The notes beneath the pieces were generated by a model. That model searched no databases and was not told the origin of the DNA. It was given only the letters and a program-made list of their open reading frames with translations. 64,000 nucleotides of DNA from Adiantum capillus-veneris (lineage: Eukaryota > Streptophyta > Polypodiopsida > Polypodiales > Pteridaceae). This document shows positions 1 to 9,268 of the stretch, in pieces; within the stretch, counting starts at the first letter, position 1, and the number at the start of each line of letters is the position of its first letter. The stretch is from positions 44,275,598-44,339,597 of the forward strand of contig CM043962.1 of NCBI GenBank assembly GCA_014529385.2, written 5' to 3'. Position numbers and translations under genes: made by a program.

Positions 1-983
1 TATCTTGGGAATGTTCCTATGACGATAAAAACCCTCCTCACATGGGTTTGTGTGAGCGTGGGTGTGTTTTGTAGAAAACTATGCAGAATATCCACAAAGA
101 CAAACTTCCTAGGAGGTCACTCATCTCTCTTGGCAAATAAGAGAAAAAAACATATTAAAACAACTTACATAAGATGGCAAAAGAAGAAGAGTTTTAATGT
201 CATATTAGGTGGTAGAACGACTAATCTAATTTCCTCTTCTTATTCATCCGTAGTAGTACCAGTGCTTTTAAAAAAAGGAAAAATTTAAAACTTGGAAAAC
301 TTACATGGATTTAGTAGAGGAAAGTTGACTTTATTGATAGGTATTTACACTAAATTTCTCTATATTTTGTAGGTTGCTCACCTTAGAATTTAAATCTTAA
401 AGATAAATCTCAAAATTTGTAGGTGGGACTACACTAAACCTAGGTTTTTTCCGTGCACTAACCCATACCCACACATCCATGCAAATGTGGGCTTTGATTA
501 ATACTCCTCTTAAAAGAAATGAGAATAAAATGTTTAGCATGATTGACTTTGACATGTAAATAACAAGCTTTGCCTAATGGTCCAAAACCGGACAATAATT
601 ACCAAAGAATTTGATGACGGTTTGAGCCTGAGACCAAGCTACATATGCTAGAGACTTTGCTTTTTGTTTTCTGCGAGGGCACTGTGTTTGTGATAGATAC
701 CTTTTAGAAAGGGCCAAATTTGCTGGTTGCTGGACCAATTATATTCAAAGGACTTTTTCCAGTGGAGAAATCAAGTTGAGAAATGAATGTAGTAGACGTG
801 AATTGGCAGCTACCATGTTGATCTCTTCTTCACCTCAATACAACTAGTCCTGAAGCTCATTGGACCGACTTGTACGGTGCTCGCTTTATTCGGTGTCTCA
901 AGTCATACCATCAAGAAGCTGGCCTTCATTAATGGTTGAAGCAATTCAGTAAGTGGAGCAATTGAGAAGTTAATATCACTTCA
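1..983. other. Unassigned non-coding stretch
   Basis: I recognise no gene here. The first ~60 bases resemble the body of the candidate SINE found intact near 2.72-2.775 kb (a TTCCTATGAC..TTAAAAC stretch followed by a GT-rich tail), so a SINE fragment probably lies at the very start. An 89-codon open frame at 19-288 runs through this repeat and has no recognisable composition or motif. The rest is AT-rich and may be the 3' flank of the beta-glucosidase gene that ends at 1257. Confidence 0.4.
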
Positions 984-1126
984 ACTTTGGTAGTTATGTC
1001 GTATTTTCATAGACAGGCTTTGATTGGTAATCACTGAACCCAACCTGAACATCGGACTTTGGTAGTTATGTCGTATTTTCATAGACAGGCTTTGGTTGGT
1101 AATCACTGAACCCAACCTGAACATCG
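984..1126. repeat. 72-bp tandem duplication
   Basis: Two adjacent copies of a ~71-72 bp unit (984-1054 and 1056-1126) differ at about one base (GATTGG versus GGTTGG). The unit begins ACTTTGGTAGTTATGTC and ends AACCTGAACATCG. It lies just beyond the last beta-glucosidase exon and has no coding look. Confidence 0.9.
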
Positions 1127-1256
1127 ATCATAGCAGTGACTTCAACCACTGATATTATTTATTAGACCTTTGATCTCATTTCCTTGTGAGGGTTCCCTCT
1201 CCTAGACCATCCTCACTAGTCCTGTGGCAAGAAGAGCCCTTCTCTTTGGTCAGAAA

Positions 1257-1413
1257 TCATCGGTACCATGTGGCTGACAGCTTGGGATGACATCGTCGAT
1301 TTCTCCGATGGTCAACATAATGAAGGCCAAGTCCGCATATGAACCCCTTAGCCCATTCGAAATTGTCAAGAAGTGACCAGACAAAGTATCCTTGCACATT
1401 GTATCCCTCATTG
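1257..1413 (-). CDS. Beta-glucosidase terminal exon (GYFVWSLLDNFEW)
   Basis: After acceptor TTTTGTAG| the exon encodes NVQGYFVWSLLDNFEWAKGF and ends HPKLSATWYR-stop at 1257-1259. WSLLDNFEW is the aglycone/glucose-binding signature of family 1, with the invariant Glu and Trp present. The end falls a few residues short of typical plant enzymes but within the normal range. No clear poly(A) signal was assigned downstream. Confidence 0.92.
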
Positions 1414-1759
1414 CTACAAAAGAGTGGATGGGACACATCGACACAAATACATGAGTCTAGATGAATTCTCAAAGCTACACAGTGCGAGTTGTAGTAGCCA
1501 TCCAGAAGATGATGAAACCAGCAGCTCTATATGCAAAACATTCACTATAGACTACATCGTTCCAACTAACACTGTCACTGGCTCATAGTCCATGTATAGC
1601 TAGGCATGGATATATCCTTCCAAACACATGCTGCACATGCACCCTTTACACACATCCTGCACACACAGGCACGCACACACATACATTCTGATACGAAGTG
1701 AAACACAAGCATGTCCAGGCATCTCTGAATGCTGTTGACAGACAGATAAGCATACATAC

Positions 1760-1877
1760 TTTATTGCATCTTGTAGGTGCTCGAGCATTCCATGGAGATA
1801 ATGAACCCTCCTCTCATCATTCAGAGCTTTCTTCAAGCTAAGATTAAGCTCACTATCAGTGCAACCTGAACCAACAC
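1760..1877 (-). CDS. Beta-glucosidase exon (ALNDERRVHYLHGML)
   Basis: Starts after GCTGAG| and ends AA|GTATGT. It encodes ELNLSLKKALNDERRVHYLH followed by GMLEHLQDAI, the helix following the nucleophile strand in family 1 enzymes. It lies between the nucleophile exon and the C-terminal exon with matching phases. Confidence 0.9.
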
Positions 1878-1949
1878 CTCAGCAAAGCAGCATGTAGCAT
1901 TGATTTAAATCAGTACTCAATCACATAGAAATGGCAAAAATGGGGTTAC

Positions 1950-2073
1950 TGTTCTCAGTTATAATTATTGGATGCGCTTGAAATTCCTTCTTGCCATATC
2001 TGGTCTCCATCCATCCAAGAAGTTTCGGTAAACCCCAAGGGCAGAAGTAAATCCACCCAATATCAGCCGGGCC
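1950..2073 (-). CDS. Beta-glucosidase exon with nucleophile Glu (ITEN)
   Basis: The exon encodes GPADIGWIYFCPWGLPKLLG and, after a short helix, HPIIITEN, the strand carrying the catalytic nucleophile Glu. The Gly codon after TEN is split by the intron; here its first base is A instead of G, giving ENS rather than ENG, and it sits directly at the donor A|GTAACC. The change alters both the motif and the last exon base. Confidence 0.9.
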
Positions 2074-2149
2074 CTGCATGAATGCAAACAAGCACAATAA
2101 GACCCTTTCTATGGTTACTCCCTCAAAACTTTGTATAGCTCATACCAAC

Positions 2150-2187
2150 CGTCGCTTGTCCGATCAGCTCTCCATCTTGCCCAATAT
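2150..2187 (-). CDS. Beta-glucosidase mini-exon ([10 protein letters not shown])
   Basis: A 38-base exon between acceptor TTTGTTAG| and donor ACG|GTTGGT reads [12 protein letters not shown], corresponding to the '(V)PIG.....' stretch before the WLY.YP strand. Its length satisfies both neighbouring phases. Conservation in this short segment is modest, so the exact donor is uncertain. Confidence 0.65.
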
Positions 2188-2290
2188 CTAACAAACAAAA
2201 TGCAAACAACCAGCTTATAACATACTGTAATAAAGATGATTTGGTTTCTTGTCAAATCACAATCAAAGTCACTGCTGGAAACAGCCATAC

Positions 2291-2511
2291 ACTCAAACGC
2301 AGTCTGTCGATCTGTTGCGTACCACCTCAGATCTGGATTTACTTCTTCCTCTATTTTTCTTGCATAATTTGAAGTGTAATAGTTAATGCCCACAAAGTCT
2401 ATACTCCCTTTCAGCTCCTTGGACTCTTCTTCAGTAAAATATGGCAATCAAGATCCAGCAGAAATCCTCATTGACGCAGGATAATCCCCCAAAAGTATGG
2501 GATCCAAGATC
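2291..2511 (-). CDS. Beta-glucosidase exon with in-frame TGA
   Basis: After acceptor TTGATAG| the exon reads [14 protein letters not shown], then a TGA at 2450-2448 where family members have Arg (GS-R-LP), and continues in frame with the signature [22 protein letters not shown] to TGA change at a CpG explains the stop. The proposed donor is GAGT|GTATGG, one base into a codon. The 3' end is supported by phase agreement with the next small exon rather than by strong homology. Confidence 0.87.
2448..2450 (-). other. In-frame TGA in the beta-glucosidase
   Basis: The TGA replaces the Arg of the GSRLP motif, and the flanking codons continue the family signature on both sides without frameshift. 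It is a single C to T change at a CpG, the usual fate of methylated plant DNA. Confidence 0.85.
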
Positions 2512-2529
2512 CTATCAATGAGACAAACA

Positions 2530-2606
<77 letters not shown>
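2530..2606. repeat. Compound (TC)n(TG)n microsatellite
   Basis: About 45 bases of CT repeats followed by ~27 bases of GT repeats, just upstream (minus strand) of the acceptor of the exon ending at 2511. A matching (GT)n tract lies beside the donor at the far end of the same intron (15517-15562). Confidence 0.95.
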
Positions 2607-2609
<3 letters not shown>

Positions 2610-2611
2610 CT

Positions 2612-2773
2612 AATAAAAAGGGGAAAATGGTATAACCTTTCTATGACCCAAGTGTGATAGATTGGTTATGCCATTTCCCTCTTGAATAACAGGTCTTGAG
2701 TCCAACTCCTCGTCGGCAGATATTTAAGGTCTCTTGGCATAGTTTCCTATGACATTAAAACTCTTCTCTTCAC

Positions 2774-2775
<2 letters not shown>
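2612..2775 (+). mobile_element. Candidate tRNA-derived SINE, copy 1
   Basis: A ~110-base head containing a box A-like TGATAGATTGG (2655-2665) and a box B-like AGTCCAACTCC (2699-2709), 30-50 bases apart, is followed by a ~60-base body (TTAAGGTCTCTTGGCATAG onward) and a (GT)n tail. A second head follows directly. The organisation matches a Pol III-driven, tRNA-derived SINE; family assignment is not possible by eye. Confidence 0.5.

Positions 2776-2808
<33 letters not shown>
2776..2808. repeat. (GT)n microsatellite between the SINE heads
   Basis: About 32 bases of GT between the body of SINE copy 1 and the head of copy 2; it looks like the SINE tail. Confidence 0.9.
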
Positions 2809-2810
<2 letters not shown>

Positions 2811-2920
2811 AATAAAACGAGGAAAATGGTATAACCTTTCTATCACCAAGTGTGGTAGATTGGTTATGCCATTTCCCTCTTGCATAACAGGTCTTGAGTT
2901 CAACTCCTCGTCGGCTAGAT
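2811..2920 (+). mobile_element. Candidate tRNA-derived SINE, copy 2 (truncated)
   Basis: This repeats the head of copy 1 at about 90 percent identity by eye. Box A-like TGGTAGATTGG lies at 2853-2863 and box B-like AGTTCAACTCC at 2897-2907. It breaks off after CTCGTCGGC, where LINE-like coding sequence begins, so the LINE either truncated it or inserted at its end. Confidence 0.5.
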
Positions 2921-2925
2921 CTTTA

Positions 2926-5661
2926 CGACCTCTGGAGGAGCTTACTACTATACTGGCACAAACACTACATGATGCAACAGCAGAGGCATACCCACATACC
3001 CAGCCTGAGCAGAGACGCCATTCAGGGAGCATGCCCCAAAACATTTGGTATGATGAGGAATGCCGAGACACTAGAGCTAGACTTCAAAGGGAGGTGCTTT
3101 TGGGGGACATCACTAACAGACAGTCACAGATTGACTTCCGACGTCTAGTGCGGCGGAAGAAGAGGGCATTTTTGGCTCGCCTAGAGCAGGATCTATACCA
3201 GCTATTCTTGAGTCAGGACTCACGTGAGGCATGGCGGCTCTTTCATGAGCACCCCCCCCCCCCCTACCATCACTTCTACAGAGGCCTAGGGCCAGTATGC
3301 ATCATCTCTGTACACTGTTCTTGAGCAGCCCCCCCTTCCCGACCCCCCCAATCCATGCCCACACACGTGCTCTTTTCACCGCCGCTGAGATGGTGAGGAA
3401 GGCCATTGACAGGATGAGGACTGGGAGAGCATATGATCATGATGGCTTAGTGGCTGAGCATTTCATGCATGCCAGAGATTTACTAGCAGAACTTCTAGCA
3501 GTTATGTTTAGCAGTGCCATGTGTGAGGGCTTGCCTAATACTTGGAGCCTATCTACTATTGTACCTATCTTCAAGTCGGGAGACCCTATGGAGCCTGGGA
3601 ATTATCGCACTATCATGATTGGACACACATTGGCACGGTTGTACGCATCTATTCTTGAGCAGCAACTGAGTAGATGGGCAGAGAGGGAGGGGATACGCAC
3701 AGCCGGGCAGGCAGGTTTCAAGAGGGGTTTTTCTACTCTTGACCATATCTTGACACTCAGAGCCATCATTGAGGAGGGCAGATCGCGTGGGAGACGGATC
3801 TATTGTAGCTTTGTGGATTTCCGCAAAGCATTTGACACAGTGCCCAGAGCTAGATTGATGTGCAGATTACAGCAGATGGGAGTACCCACAGAGCTCATTT
3901 GGGGGGGTCATGGCATTATACAAGTCAGTAGTGGGGCATGTACGCACCCCAGAGGGTCTATCCACACCGGTTTACTCCACTATTGGGGTGAAGCAGGGCT
4001 GCCCGCTCTCTCCTACTCTATTTGGTATGTATGTGGATGAGGTTTCTGACTACATTGAGAGAGATGGTGATAGAGGTGCACAGCTGGCAGGGACATGGAT
4101 TCCACTATTGTTATATGCTGATGATATTGTGTTGATCTCCGACTCTCCGGAGGGGATGCAACGTCACTTGGATGCTTTGCATAGGTTTGCCCAGGAAAGT
4201 GGTTTGTCCGTCAACCTTGGCAAAACCAAGGTCATGGTATTTAATACCACCCCACAGTGGATCAGGAGGTCAGCGCCCGCATTCACATATGGCCAGGAGA
4301 AGGTGGAGTATACAGATGCTTACACTTACCTTGGAGTGGTTTTTAGTGGGCCAGCATTTTCATTGAGGAGGGCAGCAAAGACTAGATTGACCAGAGCCCA
4401 TGCAGCATTGGGTAGATTGGAAAGGATGTGTTCATAGGTTCAGTTTCAGGAGCCTCGGACGAAGCTTTGGCTCTTTGAAACTTTCGTGGCTTCTACATTG
4501 CTCTATGGAGCTGAGATTTGGGGACCTTCATTGGATCATCACGGGAGGACAGGCCGCAGTGATGGATGGGGGAACATGGAGAAGCCTCTGGTCTCTATGA
4601 TCTCGCGGCTCATGAGAGCCAAGGCTTCAGTACCACGTGCTATTGTACGAGCAGAGCTAGCTGCCCCCCCACTAGTGGTTGAGGCGCTCACCAGATCTGT
4701 CTCCTTCATACACTGCATGTGGGAACTTCCCAGAGACAGATATGCACGCCTTGCACATGAGTCCTCTCGACAGTTAGCCATGCAAGGAGATACAGCATGC
4801 TGGTATGGGGAGATGACATCATGGTTTCAAGCGCATGGGTTCAGCATAGACAGATTGCCTCCCTTCCCGTACTCATTGGATGCGCCCTCTCTGACTCTTA
4901 CACAATCCGAGATCACCAGGCTCATTCGCCAAGACTTGACCCAGTTAGATACCAAGAGGACATGGATACAGCCAGCACAGGAGCTGGGCACGAAGATGGC
5001 TTTCTACAGAGAGCATCTCCTCCAGCTTACGGAGGATGGTTTTGTGACGAGGCCCAGATACATGGACACCCACTTATCTCATGGGATACGATGTGCTATT
5101 GACCAGATACGCACATCTTCACACCAGTTGCGGATCGAGACTGGGAGATACAGCGGAGTACCAGCAGAGGCCAGGACATCGAGCCTGAGACAGAGTTGCA
5201 CTACACATGCCACCGCCCCGTCTACTACGAGATACGAGGCCGCTTCCATTGCTGGTTCAGAGAGGGATTTGGACCATTCTCTAGAGTCATGCGGTACGAG
5301 GATCAGAGATGCCTGGGTTTGTTTTTGCTCGAGCTGCGCAGACACAGAGAGAGCCTGATGAGAGGAGAGACTAGCCAATCTCAGAGACAAATCACAGACT
5401 TCTTTAGAGCTGCCACTGGACACCCGGAGGAGTTACTACCACAGCAGAGCTCGTCGCCTTACACGAGAGGCACACTGATTGACCGAGCGACTGAGCTGGG
5501 GAGATCCAGACGCCCACGACTGCGGAGGACTACACAACGTCGACGGAGGCTGCATCAGAGGATTCGGATCACTTTGGCTCGACATGCACGACGCTCGGTC
5601 AGAGACTACTGACATGGAGGAGATTGATGAGATCCGCCAGCGATCAATGCTGGATCTCCTG
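2926..5661 (+). pseudogene. LINE reverse transcriptase ORF remnant (LINE-a)
   Basis: Frames in order: 2926-3324 carries a basic helical region (RRLVRRKKRAFLARLEQDLY) typical just upstream of LINE RT; 3390-3910 gives the RT fingers/palm (RAYDHDGLVAEHF, VPIFKSGDPMEPGNYR, SFVDFRKAFDTVPR); a frameshift near 3905 leads into 3910-4437 with GVKQGCPLSPTLFGMYVDE and the catalytic YADDIVLIS box; 4486-5358 and 5196-5612 continue the C-terminal domain. There is no intact frame and no endonuclease domain upstream, so it is 5' truncated and decayed. It lies in the large beta-glucosidase intron, antisense to the gene. The 3' tail differs from the poly(A) LINEs elsewhere in the window. Confidence 0.85.
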
Positions 5662-5868
5662 TGATCTAGCTATCCTAGCTAGCTGTTTAGCTGCTTAGTT
5701 CACACCTAGCAGTTTACGATTCTACAGTATTTTATTTTGTCATTATCTCATTTTGTCATCTTGTTACTCTGACTTTGTATCAGATCCACCACATTGTAAC
5801 TTTCTGGTCTCATAGGTCACTTTGGCCTTTTGAAGACGTTAATATAACATAACATTTCATTTCATTTC

Positions 5869-5903
<35 letters not shown>
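5662..5903 (+). repeat. LINE-a 3' UTR with (CATTT)n and (CT)n tail
   Basis: The element ends ATATAACATAACA followed by four CATTT units and then ~30 bases of CT. A short simple repeat in place of poly(A) is typical of RTE-, CR1- and L2-like LINEs rather than L1; the (CT)n may be secondary expansion. Confidence 0.65.
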
Positions 5904-5907
<4 letters not shown>

Positions 5908-6570
5908 ATTGACCTTACATATGGAGAAACAACTAAGCATGATAATCTCAACCAAAGGGAAGAGAAGTTATCTCTTTGTATGGATTTCAAACGGACGCCT
6001 ATGTATATTGAAATGGTTGAGCAAAAGTCATGGATGACAAAGCTTCAATATAACGCACCATTGGAAACTTGTTCTTGTGCCGAAAAATGCTTTGCCATAA
6101 AGCATCAACCAAGGTAGATCACGCAAAAGGTGCAGCTATGGACAAAGACAACTGTCAAAGTCATTTGCATACATAGAAGGCATTGATTCAATAGAAGAGA
6201 AGAACATGAGAAACCAAGCATCAATTTTTACAAATCCAAAGAAAGACACGCGCATGTGGAAGATTTTGGAGAAACTTGAAAGAAAAGCAGACTGAGAGTT
6301 TTAGTAACTTGAGTCCTATGGTTATGTACACATATTGTAGGCAACTATACGAGCAACCAAATATTGGAAAGATGCCATTTTATGGTTCACTCCCATGTAT
6401 ACCCTCGTTTTTTTGTCTTGAGGATGTGTGTGGCGGGCTTGAAAAGTTGGTCACTTTAATATATCAAGCCGGAAATGATTAAACAGACAGGATGTCACAA
6501 ATTGGTGACGTGGCAGGCTTCCAGACACATACACAGTGGCGAAGGGAAGGATGCCACGTGGCAGTAGTAC
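5904..6570. other. Unassigned intronic stretch
   Basis: AT-rich DNA with no recognisable domain. A 68-codon open frame at 6276-6482 has nothing to support it. It sits between the LINE-a tail and an LTR. Confidence 0.4.
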
Positions 6571-6996
6571 TGTAATGGAAATGGCCTATGAACTTTAAGA
6601 ATAGCGGAATTAAGAGAATTAGAGTGAACATTTTTGTGAGATTACTTTGAGAACATAGAGGGTGAACTTAATTGATGGTAGCAACATGAACATAGTATTT
6701 AATTAACTTGGCATGAATAATACTTTTGAAAGAGAGAGAGTATTAGAGAACATGAAAATAGTTGAGGACCGGATTTACTTGGAACCGGTTCCCCCTCCAA
6801 AAGGCATTTGTATTATAGATTCTCCCATCAAGAGAGACTTTGTTACAATACAATCTTTGTGTTCCTTCTGACCTTGGTGATGCTATGAAGATGGAAAGCT
6901 CCATGCATCACGAGCTTAACATAAACTTTGCAAAAAGCATTAACTATCCCAAGCCTCAGTCCCAAGGCCTCAAACAACTTCGAAGGTGGAGAGAGT
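6571..6996 (-). mobile_element. LTR of gypsy element B, 3' copy
   Basis: The 426 bases match 11454-11878 almost throughout, starting TGTAATGGAAATGG on the plus strand, the complement of an LTR end ..CATTACA. With the second copy and its primer-binding site it frames a minus-strand element spanning 6.57-11.88 kb. The right border is cut by a related LTR fragment starting at 6997. Confidence 0.85.
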
Positions 6997-7293
6997 GTAA
7001 CAAACTTGGACACTCCAAGTCAAGAACCTACCACGACAGCACAAATAACCACTTCAAAACACTTCACAGTTCACAATTAATTCGACACTGGCCTGGCGGA
7101 GTTCCGTACCTAGAGTTATTGGCCTCGAAGATCGACTGGCGCCCCTTTCGATATTTCTTTTTGTATTAATCTGTGTTCAAAGTACAAGAGTACGGGCAGG
7201 CGCTCACACTCATACTCTGCGTCCAGATGCTCTGAGTTATGAGGCCCTGCCTGCATATTTAAAGATTACAAAGAATGCCAAAAGCAGAGCCTC
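6997..7293 (-). mobile_element. LTR fragment related to family A
   Basis: This piece is a diverged relative of 7400-7580: both share a GGCGCCCCTTTCG..ATTTCTTT stretch, a run around ACTCTGC and a CATATTTAAAG box. It is probably a partial LTR of a sister family in minus orientation. Its left end reads TGTAACA on the plus strand. Confidence 0.55.
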
Positions 7294-8007
7294 TGTCACA
7301 AGGCGGGCACCACGTGCCAATAGAAAAGAACAGACTGAACAGACTTTTAGCACTTCAATAACAACTGAACTGAAAGAGAGACGACACGCGACACGGAGTG
7401 GCGGAATTCCACCCCAGAGAGTATTGGCCCCAAACCTTGGCGCCCCTTTCGGTATTTCTTTATATTGCATCATCAAAGTACAAGCCGGTACTCCAGACTC
7501 TGCACCTTCTCCAGGAAGCATGCCAGAGAATGAGCCCTAGTCTCATATTTAAAGGCCCTTGGCCTGAAAAGCAGTTTATATGAAAAACTTTCAAACTCAA
7601 AAGCTTCTGGTCCAAAAAGCATAAAAAGTTTTCAAAAGTTTCTGGTCCAAAAAGCAATGCCAAAAGCTGCTAGAGCAATTTACGGAAATCCGTATAGCCT
7701 GCCATGTCATCATGTCAGCGCAATTTTCGGAATTTGTCTGCTGCCTTAGGATTAGGGTTTCTGGCAGAAATTAGTATTTGCAGGTTTTAGGGTTAGGGTT
7801 TCCAAAATTAGGGTTTCAGCAATTAGGGTTTTCAGAATTAGGGTTTCTGGCAGAAATTAGGGTTAGGGTTTTTTGCACTCGGGCAACCACGTCCTCACTC
7901 TGTGACACTTCTTCTGTTACTTGTTCTTCTTAGGGTTTAGGCCCCTCAGCCCGCATCTGTAAGTTGGCTCCATTCTTTAGGCTTCGACACGTCAGCAGTT
8001 TGTTACA
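7294..8007 (-). mobile_element. LTR of family A with telomere-like repeats (3' copy)
   Basis: It is the reverse complement of the LTR at 16621-17243, running from TGTAACA (complement at 8001-8007) to ..TGTGACA (complement at 7294). The 7740-7870 part holds many TTAGGGTTT/TTTAGGG-type motifs separated by short spacers. The adjacent TCTCCCCTTCTT (8008-8019) is the complement of a polypurine tract, marking this as a 3' LTR. Confidence 0.85.
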
Positions 8008-8960
8008 TCTCCCCTTCTTGAAGAGAGTAATCGTCCGCGATTACAGCATATCTGCAAAACAACTCAAGTTAGCTCAAAAATTTTCCGAGGGACAATCAGT
8101 TTGCTCTTTTTATTAAGGAGTTAGCTTCTCCTTTCTGCTTTTTTGATCAAGGAGTTAGCTGCTCCTATCGGTTGTTTTGATCAAGGAGTTAGCTTCTCCT
8201 TTCGTCCAGATCGGAACTCTTGATATTCCGGCGTAGTAAAATTAGCCATCACACCCAGACCATACTGATCTTCCTCGGGTGTCTTGATGCACTAAAATTA
8301 CATACCCATGCAATCTCATCCAATTAGGAATATTCAGTGGTTGGCACATCACAATGCAACACAAATGCTCACATATGCATGTTACAAGACATAGAAACAT
8401 AAAGCCGCCGATGAACACTCCTCCCGCATAACCTAACAAGGTCCGGGCCGGGAGATATTCAACGACTCCCTCATCACTCCTCCCGCATAACCTAAAAAGG
8501 TCTGGGCCGGGAGATATTCAACGACTCCCTCATCACTCCTCCCGCATAACCTAAAAAGGTCTGGGCCGGGAGATATAGAGGCCTTTTACAACTAAACGCC
8601 CCCTAGACCGCAGCCTGCGTCGTTTGGAGGTGCTGAGAGTAACCACTGCTCAGACTTCTTAATACTCCTCCCGCATAACCATCCAGGTCCGGGCCGGGAG
8701 TCACAACAACAATTATTTTACAAGCATACAACCAAACGCTCCCCAGGCATCAGCCTGCGTCGTTTGGAGGTTTAAACAATACCAAAACAGTATTTACGAC
8801 TTCTCCACCCGGGAGTAAAATCACCAATCATTGAAACCAGTATCAAACCAGAGTCAAACAATTCAAATCGGCACCAAAACAAGTTCAAAACAGATACCAT
8901 CCATTTCAAACAAAGTTTCAAACAATACTTTCTTAAACAAAGTTCAAAAGTATCTAACTA
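8008..8960 (-). mobile_element. Family A internal 3' region (non-coding)
   Basis: Reverse-complement counterpart of ~17870-18883. It contains the same degenerate tandem units (CCCGCATAACC..GGTC.GGGCCGGGAG, ~8410-8830) and AT-rich stretches. It ends at ~8960, where gag-protease coding sequence of another element begins, so this is a chimeric junction or a large internal deletion. Confidence 0.8.
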
Positions 8961-8977
8961 TAAAACAACTAGAGAGT

Positions 8978-9268
8978 TTATTCAGACTTTTGTTCGGACA
9001 ACCGAACTTTGAGGACGACTTGCTTGCCCTTCTGCATCACGGTGATGGTTCGGTTCCGGACTTGGAGAGTCGCATCATTCTTGTCATGCCAAGGTATGCC
9101 TAATAGAACGTCACAATTGCCCAACTTCATGATGTGAAAATCAGCTTTTCCATGATAATCTTGAATAGTCACTGGAAGAGCACCAATGAGCGGTACTACT
9201 TTCTGAGTTTGCCTTGTGGCTAGCTCAGCTTCAATTTCTCCACCCTCTGCATCATAATCAAAGTGCAT
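8978..9268 (-). pseudogene. Gypsy retropepsin-like protease fragment
   Basis: The 96-codon frame carries the second half of a retroviral-type aspartic protease: VTIQDYHGKADFHIMKLGNC, then DVLLGIPWHDKNDATLQVRN, with the 'D.LLG..W' flap/helix signature. The catalytic D(S/T)G part is not in the same frame. It follows gag on the same strand and stops where family A 3' sequence starts. Confidence 0.75.

Noticed and set aside
2448-2450. TGA as selenocysteine or editing site
   Set aside because: Family members have Arg there, land-plant nuclear genes lack selenocysteine, and a CpG transition is a simpler explanation.
7740-7870. A chromosome end or true telomere
   Set aside because: The motifs are degenerate, spaced, and repeated at the same place in each family A LTR; coding DNA continues on both sides.
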